A stretch of 33,900 bases of DNA, taken from contig JAJYXR010000029.1 of the NCBI GenBank assembly GCA_021801795.1, positions 1 to 33,900 of the forward strand, in the 5' to 3' direction. The stretch comes from Actinomycetes bacterium (GTDB lineage Bacteria; Actinomycetota; Acidimicrobiia; Acidimicrobiales; JAJYXR01). The notes beneath the pieces are model-generated. The model was given only the letters and a program-made list of their open reading frames with translations. It made no database searches and was not told the DNA's origin. Shown here piece after piece: positions 15,576 to 23,376 of this stretch (positions are counted from its first letter, which is position 1; each line of letters starts with the position of its first letter). The translations under genes were made by a program, and so were the position numbers.

Positions 15576-16876
15576 CAGCTATCGCCTACGAAACGCAGGA
15601 GGTGGTAATCGCGCTTGCCACGTCTAAGCAGGGCATAGCGTCCACAGAGTAGGTCCTCTGGCCCCACCACTGCCTCCTGGTCGTGGACCCGGCGGTTGTT
15701 CAGGTAGACGCCACCCTGCGACAGGGCGCTACGGGCCTTCGTGGCAGAGGTGACCAGGCCGGTCGCCACCAGGAGGCCTGCTACCGAGGCCCGGCTGGTT
15801 CCCAGGTCCGCCCGCGGCAGTTCCGTAGCAGGGGCTTCCGAGCTGGCCTCTACCAGCGTCCTCTCGTCCAGCTCGAACACCGCCTCGGAATAAAGCGCGT
15901 TCGAGGCACGCTCTGCACGGTCGGCCTCTCTGGGACCGTGGACGAGCGTGCACACATGGCGGGCAAGCACCCGCTGGGCCTCCCGGAGATCGGGCCGCTG
16001 CTCGGTCGCGGCGTCCAGATCCAGGATCTCCTCGTGGTCGAGGAAGGTGAGCCAGCGCAGCAGGCTGGCGACCATGGAGTCCTCGGTCCGAACGAAGAAC
16101 TGGTAGAGGAGATACGGGCTCGTCTTCTCGGCATCCAGCCATATGGTCCCAGAGGCAGTCTTTCCGAACTTCGTCCCGTCAGGCTTCACGATGAGCGGAG
16201 TGGTGAGCCCAGATGCCTGCTCTCCACGGACCTTGCGGATGAGCTCCATGCCCATGGTGATGTTCCCCCACTGGTCAGAGGCCCCCATCTGCAGACGGCA
16301 GCCGTAGTGATCGTAGAGGTACAGGAAGTCATAGGCCTGTAGGAGCATGTAGCTGAACTCGGTGAAGGACATGCCCTGGTCTGGCCGATCCAGACGGGAG
16401 CGCACCGACTCCTTCGCGATCATCTCCCCCACCCCGAAGTGCTTGCCCACCTCGCGCAGGAACTCCAGGAGTCCGATGGAACCGAGCCACTCGGAGTTAT
16501 CGAGGAGGAGCGCGCCGGAGCCATCCGCGGATCCAGACACCGGGGTGGCTAGCAGCCTTTCGAGCTGTATCTGGATGCGACCCAGATTCGACCGCAGACG
16601 GTCTTCGTCGAGCAGCACCCTCTCCTCGGAGCGCCCCGAGGGGTCCCCTACGAGCCCTGTGCCTCCACCTGCCAGCGCAATGGGTCTGTGGCCTGCCTCT
16701 GCCAGCCGCCTGAGCAGCAGCACCTGGAGCAGGTGCCCTACGTGAAGGCTGTCGGCAGTCGGATCGAAGCCGATGTAGGCGCATATTCTCGACCGATCCA
16801 GACGACCCAGCAGTTCCTGGTCGGTGACTTGGTGGACCAACCCGCGAAAAGCCAGGTCCTCGGACAGCAAAGGCAT
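15575..16876 (-). CDS. tyrS: Tyrosyl-tRNA synthetase
   Basis: A 433-aa class I aminoacyl-tRNA synthetase that charges tRNA-Tyr. It starts MPLLSEDLAFRGLVHQVTD, the standard N-terminus. Motifs are YIGFDPTADSLHVGH (HIGH motif HVGH at 45-48), QMGASDQWGNI for tyrosine/ATP binding, and KFGKT (about 235; KMSKS class). A C-terminal S4 RNA-binding domain (ATKARSALSQGGVYLNNRRV) recognises the tRNA. The ATG at 16876 is chosen over the upstream in-frame ATG at 16906, because the extra residues are not part of the family. It lies 125 bp after the FAD oxidoreductase stop and is followed by three overlapping genes. Confidence 0.95.
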   Translation of the reverse strand: MPLLSEDLAFRGLVHQVTDQELLGRLDRSRICAYIGFDPTADSLHVGHLLQVLLLRRLAEAGHRPIALAGGGTGLVGDPSGRSEERVLLDEDRLRSNLGRIQIQLERLLATPVSGSADGSGALLLDNSEWLGSIGLLEFLREVGKHFGVGEMIAKESVRSRLDRPDQGMSFTEFSYMLLQAYDFLYLYDHYGCRLQMGASDQWGNITMGMELIRKVRGEQASGLTTPLIVKPDGTKFGKTASGTIWLDAEKTSPYLLYQFFVRTEDSMVASLLRWLTFLDHEEILDLDAATEQRPDLREAQRVLARHVCTLVHGPREADRAERASNALYSEAVFELDERTLVEASSEAPATELPRADLGTSRASVAGLLVATGLVTSATKARSALSQGGVYLNNRRVHDQEAVVGPEDLLCGRYALLRRGKRDYHLLRFVGDS

Positions 16877-16996
16877 ATCCCTAGTCTGCCACCAGCACCG
16901 TGGCACCCAGTGAAACCCGCGGCCGAAGCCCTACATCCCGGTCCAGCCGGTCCGGAGATACCCGCCAGCTCACCTGCAGAGGTCGGCCGAGGCCTT

Positions 16997-17049
16997 CTCG
17001 ATCATGTCGAGCAGGTCTGCTCGATCATGTCGAGCAGGTCTGCTCGATC
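16997..17049 (-). repeat. 23-bp tandem duplication at the end of the FAD oxidoreductase gene
   Basis: Two identical 23-bp units (16997-17019, 17020-17042) plus a 7-bp partial third. Each holds the inverted repeat TCGAGCAG-AC-CTGCTCGA, a likely hairpin that would favour slippage. Because 23 is not a multiple of three, the second copy shifts the reading frame. Confidence 0.95.
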
Positions 17050-18543
17050 GGGACCCATGGGCGGCGCCGCAGGTCGGCTGGATCGTCCTTCCCAGCTCGT
17101 CAGGACGGCCTCGCCCAGCCGGGGGTCCCCGAAGAGGGCCTCGGGTGTGTCGAGGAGGTTCAGGACCCTGAGGAATGCCCTGTTCACCAGCGGATCAGTC
17201 CGCGCCGCAGGCAGGATGCCGTCCCTCAGCAGCTCAGCGAACTGAACCAACGGGACGTCCTCGGGTGGGATCTCCTCGCCACGGTAGGAGGCGAGCGCGG
17301 CCCTCGACTGGGAGTCCTGCCAGATGGCATTCCTGAACCAGGGATCGCTCTCGCGCTCCAGCAGATCCTCGTAGGCCAGAGCGAGAGCCAGCCCGTCGGC
17401 CCCGTGGTCGCGGTAGAGATCAGCTAGACCTATGGCCCCCACTAGAGCGAGGGTGCAGCCTCGGCCGTAGAGGGGGTTCGTATGGGTGGCCGCGTCCCCT
17501 ACTGGCAGCACCCCGAGAGCGGGAGGCATGCCGCCGACCACCATCCTGCGGCGAACGTTCGTGAGCTTTCCCATCACCGCGACCTTCGACACCGGTGTCG
17601 CTACATCGGCTTCGACCCAGGGTGCCGTGGCCGGCATCGCTGAAGCCGCTGTGTCGAAGGCCTCCGCTCGGAGCAACGCGCGCAGCTCCCGGTCGTCCGA
17701 AGGGATGGCGAAGGTGACCGATATCGCGTCGTTGTCCCCCTGGAAGACACCGTACTTGCAGTAGACCAGATCGTCCCCTATGGGACCTCCCGCTGGCGGA
17801 GGCTCTACGCCGGGGCGCAGACGGTAGAACCGGGACAGGTACAGAAGGCCCGAGTCGTGCACCTCCTCTTCCGGGCGCGTCGATCCGACTGCCTCCAGCC
17901 AGCTGGCTAGCCGGGACCAGCGCCCCGAGGCGTCCACCACGAGATCGGCAGTCACCTGCCCGGCCGGTTGGCCGGTACTGTGATGAGACTGGCCGGCTGG
18001 CCGTGGATTCGTCGAGTCATCCCCGCGCGGATCATCCCCGTGGCACCCGGTCAGCTCCGCCCCGCGCACCACCGGCGGAGAGCTCCCCCCGACCGGTTCC
18101 GCTACCAGACCGGCTACCTCCCCCTGGACGATCTCGATCCCCGGCTGGCGACGTGCCACCTGGTGAAGCACCCACTCGAAGGTGCTCCGCCGGCAGGCGA
18201 GGGCGACCAGATCCTCGTCTCCCTCGCGACGGCTCCGATCCGACAGGGTATCGGGAAGATGATCGGCGAAGACGATCTCGCGAGTACCTACATCGAGGAG
18301 TGCAGAGAGCACGTCTGGCATACGTGAAGCCAGCAGGTTCCGTGCCCGTGCGAGAAACGCGTGCGAGTGGGCCCTCTGGGGAACATGGGAACCCGGTCCG
18401 GTCATCGACTCGAACGCGGCATCCAGGCTGGTCTCGGCCTGCAGCTCGCGCTCTACCAGCGTTACCTGATGGGAGTCACGCGCGAATGCGAGCGCCGTTG
18501 CCAAGCCTGCGACGCTGCCACCTATCACCAGAACCTTCGCCAT
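17002..18543 (-). CDS. FAD-dependent oxidoreductase in the menD transcript
   Basis: A 513-aa flavoprotein of the group-A hydroxylase/geranylgeranyl-reductase superfamily. It has the N-terminal dinucleotide-binding motif VLVIGGSVAGLATALAFA (about 4-21), a middle motif VDASGRWSRLASWL, and the FAD-phosphate motif LPVGDAATHTNPLYGRGCTLAL. A low-complexity insert (about residues 180-210, GDDPRGDDSTNPRPAGQSHH) precedes the middle motif. Placement directly after menD (stop-to-start gap 10 bp) raises the possibility of a quinone-related reduction or hydroxylation, as MenJ does in mycobacteria, but that is inference. The ATG at 18543 matches the family and has TAGGAT 7 nt upstream. The last six residues come from a 23-bp duplication; without it the protein would continue EKASADLCR and stop at 16970. 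Confidence 0.86.
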   Translation of the reverse strand: MAKVLVIGGSVAGLATALAFARDSHQVTLVERELQAETSLDAAFESMTGPGSHVPQRAHSHAFLARARNLLASRMPDVLSALLDVGTREIVFADHLPDTLSDRSRREGDEDLVALACRRSTFEWVLHQVARRQPGIEIVQGEVAGLVAEPVGGSSPPVVRGAELTGCHGDDPRGDDSTNPRPAGQSHHSTGQPAGQVTADLVVDASGRWSRLASWLEAVGSTRPEEEVHDSGLLYLSRFYRLRPGVEPPPAGGPIGDDLVYCKYGVFQGDNDAISVTFAIPSDDRELRALLRAEAFDTAASAMPATAPWVEADVATPVSKVAVMGKLTNVRRRMVVGGMPPALGVLPVGDAATHTNPLYGRGCTLALVGAIGLADLYRDHGADGLALALAYEDLLERESDPWFRNAIWQDSQSRAALASYRGEEIPPEDVPLVQFAELLRDGILPAARTDPLVNRAFLRVLNLLDTPEALFGDPRLGEAVLTSWEGRSSRPAAPPMGPDRADLLDMIEQTCST

Positions 18544-18550
18544 CGGGTCG

Positions 18551-18556
18551 ATCCTA
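18551..18556 (-). promoter_or_regulatory. Putative -10 (TAGGAT) overlapping the menD stop
   Basis: On the minus strand TAGGAT is followed by 7 nt and the ATG at 18543. Its first three bases are the menD TAG stop codon. The FAD oxidoreductase may therefore have its own leaderless promoter inside an apparent operon. Confidence 0.5.
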
Positions 18557-20560
18557 AGACTCCCGGTGGAGCGCCGGGGACTGGCGAGGAAAGGCCCCCA
18601 GGGGCGCTCCATCGGCCTCCTCCAGGGCCTCGGAAACCGCAGTGGCTATCGCGTCGTTCAGCATCTGGTGGACTTCCACGTTCCTCGAACGCTCCGGCAG
18701 GCCCACGCGGATGACCGAGATTCCACCGGCACCCGACAGCCTGGCGATCTCCCCTCGCAGCCTGCCAGCAAGGCCGGAGCCGGGAGCCAGGCCGGAGCCG
18801 GAGGCGGGGGCTGGGCCGGAGCCGGGGTCGAGCGCTGTCGTGGAGTCGGCCTGGAGGTCGAGCGCCTCGACTCCCATCCCAGCAGCCACTGCCACCACGT
18901 CGGGAAGCTGGGGGGTTCCGAAGAGGAGCTCGAACTCCGCGTGCTCGAGAAGGGAGCCCTGTGGCAGGAAGGAGAAGATGCCCCCTCCGGAGTTATCCGC
19001 GACCACCACGACGACCGTCGGATCTGGCTCACCATCCCTTCCGATGCTTCGCACGAGGGCGGTCGCGTCGTGGAGGAAGGCCAGGTCCCCGAGCAGGGCC
19101 ACCACCGGACGACCGCATGCCGTGGCTGCCCCGAGCGCGCTGGAGAGCACCCCGTCGATACCGTTCAACCCCCTGTTGGCCAGGATCCTCACTCCTTCTG
19201 CCAGGATCCCCGAATAGCACTCGATATCCCGGATCGGCATCGATGACGACACGTAGCAGACCGTGCCTGCCTGAAGCGAGGAGGCCACCGCCCTGGCCAG
19301 GCCCGGCTCGCTCAGGACCTCCTCGGCAGCGCACCAGCGGGCTATCACTTCATCCGACACTCCCTGGAGCGCCATCCACAGCTCCAGCCAACGACGCCTG
19401 TCTGGATCCTCTGGGGAGGCCTGGATCCGGTCGGCGAGCTCCGAGAGGGCACCAGAGAGCCAGCGGGAGTCGCCAGGCAGGACCAGATGGGCGCGGTGGC
19501 CCGGGTCGCTCCAGGGCCCGCCACAGAGCACGATCTGCACTGCTGGGGAGCCAGATGCGGCATCGAGCCAGTCGCAGACCACCTTCGATGCAGGCAGCCT
19601 ACCGAGACGCAGGATCACCTCCGGCGCCAGCCGTCCGGTGCCATGCGCCCGCAGGATCCCGTCTGCAGCGCTCACCACGTTCGGGTGGCTCACCCGGCAT
19701 CCAGAGAGCGGATCGGCTATCAGGGGCGCGTGGAGCTTCTCCGCCAGGGCCAGCACCGAGGCAGGCTCCCCGGAGCCTTCGCCCGCCACCAGAAGGGTCC
19801 GCCTTGCATGTAGAAGGCTGCAGATGTGCTCGAGCGTTCCAGGGTCCAGGCATGGGACCCCAGGCCGAGCATGCCAGGCGCCACCCGACGGCCGTCCATC
19901 GGCCAGGGGACCCGGTTCGCCCACCAGAGGGTCCCGGAAGGCGAGGTTCAGGTGGACCGGGCCCGGACCCAGGGGATTACATGTGGCTTCGATCACCGCC
20001 CGTGCGGCCAGGGAGCGCCACCAAGTGCCCCCATCGGGCACCGCCACCCCCGGCTCGGCGAAGAACCGGAGGATCCCCCCGAACATACGGGACTGGTCTG
20101 CCGTCTGAGGAGCGCCGACCTCCTGGAGCTCCGGGGGGCGGTCGGCCGTGACCACGATCAGGGGCACCGCCGCGTGATGGGCCTCGGCCACCCCGGCGTG
20201 CAGCTCGAAGGCTGCCGTGCCGCTGGTGGTGCAGATGACAGCCGGGACACCTGTGGCCTTCCCGATGCCCAGGGCGAAGAAACAGGCGGACCGCTCATCG
20301 AGGCGCACATGTACTCGCAGCCTGGCCTCGCGCGCCAGGGCAAGAGCCATCGGCGTCGAACGCGAGCCTGGGCATACTACGGCGTGCCTGACCCCGCAGC
20401 GGACCCACTCATCGACCACTGTCGCGGCGAAGGTGGCCTGTGGGTCCCCACCTGCTGGTTCCCTGCCCTCCTCCGCGTCAGCGCGAGGCAGGTGGTCCTC
20501 CGCCTCCCCACCCTGCTGGCGGTCCCCGCCGCCAGCTCCAGGCTCCTGGCTTAGGATCAC
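18554..20560 (-). CDS. menD: Menaquinone biosynthesis protein MenD (SEPHCHC synthase)
   Basis: A thiamine-diphosphate enzyme of 668 aa that joins isochorismate and 2-oxoglutarate to give SEPHCHC in menaquinone synthesis. Motifs are HAVVCPGSRSTPMALAL (about 59-75), CTTSGTAAFELHAGVAEAHHA with the TPP-activating region, and the late thiamine-binding segment GDLAFLHDA (about 490) with NSGGGIFSFLPQ (about 520). A Gly/Ser/Pro-rich repeat (about 570-600, DPGSGPAPASGSGLAPGSGL) expands a loop in the last domain. The only upstream start in frame is the GTG at 20560, giving a ~45-residue low-complexity leader before the conserved core (ATFAATVVDEW). This start is 5 bp from the divergent menH ATG, so it is uncertain. 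Confidence 0.93.
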   Translation of the reverse strand: MILSQEPGAGGGDRQQGGEAEDHLPRADAEEGREPAGGDPQATFAATVVDEWVRCGVRHAVVCPGSRSTPMALALAREARLRVHVRLDERSACFFALGIGKATGVPAVICTTSGTAAFELHAGVAEAHHAAVPLIVVTADRPPELQEVGAPQTADQSRMFGGILRFFAEPGVAVPDGGTWWRSLAARAVIEATCNPLGPGPVHLNLAFRDPLVGEPGPLADGRPSGGAWHARPGVPCLDPGTLEHICSLLHARRTLLVAGEGSGEPASVLALAEKLHAPLIADPLSGCRVSHPNVVSAADGILRAHGTGRLAPEVILRLGRLPASKVVCDWLDAASGSPAVQIVLCGGPWSDPGHRAHLVLPGDSRWLSGALSELADRIQASPEDPDRRRWLELWMALQGVSDEVIARWCAAEEVLSEPGLARAVASSLQAGTVCYVSSSMPIRDIECYSGILAEGVRILANRGLNGIDGVLSSALGAATACGRPVVALLGDLAFLHDATALVRSIGRDGEPDPTVVVVVADNSGGGIFSFLPQGSLLEHAEFELLFGTPQLPDVVAVAAGMGVEALDLQADSTTALDPGSGPAPASGSGLAPGSGLAGRLRGEIARLSGAGGISVIRVGLPERSRNVEVHQMLNDAIATAVSEALEEADGAPLGAFPRQSPALHRES
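18766..18840 (-). repeat. Degenerate GGAGCCG-type repeat within menD
   Basis: Imperfect repeats of CCGGAGCCGGGAGC and relatives encode Gly/Ser/Pro/Ala in a surface loop of the third MenD domain. The units are less regular than those in the ATP-grasp gene, suggesting an older expansion. Confidence 0.7.
20552..20557 (+). promoter_or_regulatory. Putative -10 (TAGGAT) for leaderless menH
   Basis: TAGGAT ends 8 nt before the menH ATG at 20566. It lies inside the first codons of divergent menD. I see no matching element for menD on the other strand. Confidence 0.45.
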
Positions 20561-20565
20561 AGCGG

Positions 20566-21429
20566 ATGGCTCCCGACGATGCAGATGGCTACCTCGCAGC
20601 CAGGACCTGGGGCGAGGGCCCCGACCTGGTTCTCGTCCACGGCTTCACCCAGAGCGCTGCATGCTGGGGCAGCTTCGGCTCCTACCTCGGTGCCGGGCAC
20701 CGGATAACGGCGGTAGACCTTCCCGGACACGGTGGTTCGTCTCGCATAGTCGCAGATCTCCACAAATCGGCACGCCTGGTGGCCAAGGCGCGAGGGGGCC
20801 CGGCGAGCTACCTCGGCTACTCGCTGGGCGGACGGGTGCTTCTCCACCTTGCCCTCCAGTTCCCCGAGGCAGTCGAGCGTCTGGTGCTCATAGGTGCCAC
20901 TCCAGGCATAGAGGACCCCTCGGCCCGTGCTGCCCGGCGCGCTCTGGACGGGGCGCTCGCAGACGAGCTGGACCCTGGGTCCCCTGAGCCCACTGTCTCG
21001 CTGGACGCGTTCGTCCAGAGGTGGCTCGGTAACCCGATGTTCGCGACCCTCCCAGCCGCAGCGGCATCCACCAGCAACCGCCTCGCGAACGATCCCGCTG
21101 GTCTCGCATCCTCGCTGCGGCTCTGCTCCACGGGATCTCAGGATCCCCTCTGGGGCTGTCTGGAGGAGCTCGAGATGCCGGTGCTCGTGATGGCCGGGTG
21201 CATCGACTCCCGCTTTAGCCACCTGGCCACCAGGATGGCCCGGGCCATAGGGAAGAACGCCACGGTAGCGCTCGTAGCCGGTGCAGGGCATGCCTGCCAT
21301 CTGGAGCGCCCGGAGCTGGCTGCAGCCATGGTGTCGGGCTTCCTCGGTGGCCGCCAAGCAGCGCCGGGCCATAGCCAGCCAGCGCCGGGCCATAGCCAGC
21401 CAGGGCTGGCCCGAACGGCCACTCGCTGA
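20566..21429 (+). CDS. menH: SHCHC synthase MenH (alpha/beta hydrolase)
   Basis: A 287-aa alpha/beta-hydrolase-fold enzyme that eliminates pyruvate from the MenD product to give SHCHC. It has the oxyanion motif LVLVHGFTQSAACWG (about 21-35), a DLPGHGGSS loop, the nucleophile elbow GYSLGG (Ser86), an Asp in GCIDSRFSH, and the catalytic His in GAGHACHLERPE. Its place in a men cluster opposite menD supports MenH over a generic hydrolase. The ATG at 20566 is the natural family start. The C-terminus carries two exact 21-bp repeats encoding PGHSQPA-type residues beyond the fold. Convergent with menA. Confidence 0.87.
   Translation: MAPDDADGYLAARTWGEGPDLVLVHGFTQSAACWGSFGSYLGAGHRITAVDLPGHGGSSRIVADLHKSARLVAKARGGPASYLGYSLGGRVLLHLALQFPEAVERLVLIGATPGIEDPSARAARRALDGALADELDPGSPEPTVSLDAFVQRWLGNPMFATLPAAAASTSNRLANDPAGLASSLRLCSTGSQDPLWGCLEELEMPVLVMAGCIDSRFSHLATRMARAIGKNATVALVAGAGHACHLERPELAAAMVSGFLGGRQAAPGHSQPAPGHSQPGLARTATR
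21361..21402 (+). repeat. 21-bp tandem repeat at the menH 3' end
   Basis: Two identical units beginning GCGCCGGGCCATAGCC encode a repeated APGHSQP tail on MenH. The length is a multiple of three, so the frame is kept. Confidence 0.95.
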
Positions 21430-21470
21430 CCGGCGCCTGGCAGGCCGTCTCGTGGCGAGATCCAGCCGGT

Positions 21471-22370
21471 TCACAGCAGAACGCCTAGGGCCAGGAGCAG
21501 GCCGGCTATGAGCTGCAGCCTCCCGGTGCCGGCCAGCATCGGGAGCAGATCGGTGCCCTCTGCCCCGGACCGGGCGCGCGAGACCAGGCTGGGCGCCAGC
21601 GGTACCGCCAGCAGGCACACAAGCGCCCCTGGCGTGCTCACCAGGGCGAGCGCGACCGCTCCGAGGAGGGCGGCCAGCAGGGTCGCCAGGTAGAGGAGGC
21701 CCGCTCGCCGCCGCCCGAGACGCACCGCGAGGGTCAGCTTCGATGCCTCACGGTCGGAGTCGATGTCGCGCAGGTTATTGGCCTCGAGAAGAGCTACTGC
21801 GAGCATGCCCACAGGGACGGCAGCCAGCAGGGACTGCCAGACGAACCGGTCGGCTACCACGTAGGTGGTACCTGCGGTGGCTACGAGGCCGAAGAAGCCG
21901 AAGACGAACAGCTCGCCGAAGCCGAGATAGCCGTAGGGCTTCGGCCCACCGGTGTAGAGCCATCCTGCAGCCAGACAGGCTGCTCCGATCGGAAGTAGCC
22001 ACCAGGAGGTCTCGGCTGCGAGCACTATCCCGGCTAGGCAGGCCACGGCGAAGGAGGCCAGGGCTGCCGCACGTACTCTCCGGGGACTGGCGAGGCCGGA
22101 GGCCACCAGGCGGGGCGGGCCTACCCGATCGGCGTCGGTGCCCCGGATGCCGTCGGAGTAGTCGTTCGCGTAGTTGGTGCCGACCTGTATCGCCAGGGAC
22201 ACCACCAGGGCCCCGGCGGCTCTCGCCCACTGGGAGGAGTGGAGCCCACTGGCCAGCCCCGCGTAGGAGCCCGGTCTAGCCGCCATGGCGATCCCCACCG
22301 CTACCGGTACCACCGCAGCCGGAAGGGTCCTGGGCCGTGCTCCGAGCACCCAGCGGCCTAGACCGGTCAT
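21471..22370 (-). CDS. menA: DHNA prenyltransferase MenA (UbiA family)
   Basis: A 299-aa integral membrane enzyme with about eight or nine helices that attaches the polyprenyl chain to 1,4-dihydroxy-2-naphthoate to form demethylmenaquinone. It starts MTGLGRWVLGARPRTLPAAVVPV, as MenA proteins do. The first Asp-rich motif NDYSDGIRGTD (about 69-79) and the second NNLRDIDSDREASKLTLAV (about 193-211) bind the diphosphate through Mg. The ATG at 22370 lies 10 bp after the menB stop, so the two are probably co-transcribed; a longer in-frame start inside menB is rejected. Confidence 0.92.
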   Translation of the reverse strand: MTGLGRWVLGARPRTLPAAVVPVAVGIAMAARPGSYAGLASGLHSSQWARAAGALVVSLAIQVGTNYANDYSDGIRGTDADRVGPPRLVASGLASPRRVRAAALASFAVACLAGIVLAAETSWWLLPIGAACLAAGWLYTGGPKPYGYLGFGELFVFGFFGLVATAGTTYVVADRFVWQSLLAAVPVGMLAVALLEANNLRDIDSDREASKLTLAVRLGRRRAGLLYLATLLAALLGAVALALVSTPGALVCLLAVPLAPSLVSRARSGAEGTDLLPMLAGTGRLQLIAGLLLALGVLL

Positions 22371-22380
22371 TCCCGGTGCC

Positions 22381-23355
22381 TCACGGACGGCGAGGGAAGC
22401 GGCTGAAGTCGGGGCTACGCCGCTGGACATAGGCATCGCGCCCTTCCTGGCCCTCCTGGGTCATGTAGAACAGCATCGTCGCGTCACCAGCCAGCTGCTG
22501 GATGCCCGCCAGGCCGTCGTCCGCTGCATTGAAGCCCGCCTTCAGCATCCGCAGGGCGATCGGCGACAGCTGGAGCATGCGCCGGCACCAGGCCACCGTC
22601 TCGATCTCCAGCTCGTCGAGTGGCACCACTGCGTTCACCAGACCCCATTCGAGTGCCTCGGAGGCCCCGTACTGCCTGCAGAGGAACCAGATCTCCTTCG
22701 CCCGCTTCAGCCCTATGGTCCGCGCGAGCAGTCCCGATCCGTAACCGCCATCGAAGCTTCCCACCTTCGGACCGGTCTGGCCGAAGCGGGCGTTATAGGC
22801 CGCGATCGTGAGGTCGCAGACCAGGTGGAGCACATGGCCCCCGCCGATGGCGTAGCCGGCCACCATCGCCACCACCGGCTTCGGGAGGCGCCTGATCTGG
22901 ACCTGGAGGTCCAGCACGTTCAGGCGCCCGATCCCCCTCCTCGCGACGTCGTCGTCTCCTATGTAGCCGTCGTCGCCCCGAATACGCTGGTCACCTCCCG
23001 AGCAGAATGCGTCGGGGCCTTCCCCGGTGAGGATGATGGCACCCACCTCCGGGTCGTCACGGGCGAGCTCGAAGGCTTCCGAGAGCTCGAAGAGGGTCTG
23101 GGGGCGAAATGCGTTACGCACCTCCGGACGGCAGATGGTGATCTTCGCGATACCCTCGGCCAGCTCCAGCCTTATGTCGCCATAGCTCCCCCTGGACTGC
23201 CAGCTGGGCAGCCCGAGGGCCCGAAGCTCCTCGAGCGGGTCAGTATGCGCTCTCTGGCGGACCGGGTCAGCGTCTCTGAGGCCGGGGTCTGCGCTCGGCC
23301 CAGCGGGCTCAGCGTCTGGCCCGCCGGGGTGGTCGGATGGCACTTGGGGCGTCAT
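22381..23355 (-). CDS. menB: 1,4-dihydroxy-2-naphthoyl-CoA synthase MenB
   Basis: A 324-aa crotonase-fold enzyme that cyclises o-succinylbenzoyl-CoA to DHNA-CoA. The core has [27 protein letters not shown] (oxyanion region), [19 protein letters not shown] and the catalytic-loop sequence [16 protein letters not shown]. It ends with the diagnostic MenB tail [10 protein letters not shown] ... DFSRFPRRP. About 45 N-terminal residues are a Pro/Asp-rich extension not typical of the family. I prefer the ATG at 23355 to the GTG at 23361 because TAGCGT lies 8 nt upstream of it, fitting leaderless transcription. It is head to head with menE, 21 bp between the start codons. Confidence 0.94.
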   Translation of the reverse strand: MTPQVPSDHPGGPDAEPAGPSADPGLRDADPVRQRAHTDPLEELRALGLPSWQSRGSYGDIRLELAEGIAKITICRPEVRNAFRPQTLFELSEAFELARDDPEVGAIILTGEGPDAFCSGGDQRIRGDDGYIGDDDVARRGIGRLNVLDLQVQIRRLPKPVVAMVAGYAIGGGHVLHLVCDLTIAAYNARFGQTGPKVGSFDGGYGSGLLARTIGLKRAKEIWFLCRQYGASEALEWGLVNAVVPLDELEIETVAWCRRMLQLSPIALRMLKAGFNAADDGLAGIQQLAGDATMLFYMTQEGQEGRDAYVQRRSPDFSRFPRRP

Positions 23356-23362
23356 GGCCACC

Positions 23363-23369
23363 TACGCTA
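23363..23369. promoter_or_regulatory. Symmetric TACGCTA: shared -10 for divergent menB and menE
   Basis: Read on the plus strand, TACGCT (23363-23368) lies 8 nt before the menE GTG at 23377. Read on the minus strand, TAGCGT (23369-23364) lies 8 nt before the menB ATG at 23355. Both fit TANNNT and leave no room for ribosome-binding sites. It looks like a bidirectional promoter with overlapping -10 elements. Confidence 0.6.
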
Positions 23370-23376
23370 ACCGCCA

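Noticed and set aside
16877..16906. Ten-residue N-terminal extension of TyrS
   Set aside because: The extra MPRCWWQTRD is not part of the family, and the ATG at 16876 gives the standard start.
18961..20151. Long plus-strand frame opposite menD
   Set aside because: It is Arg/Pro-rich shadow coding of menD, with no motif or start signal.
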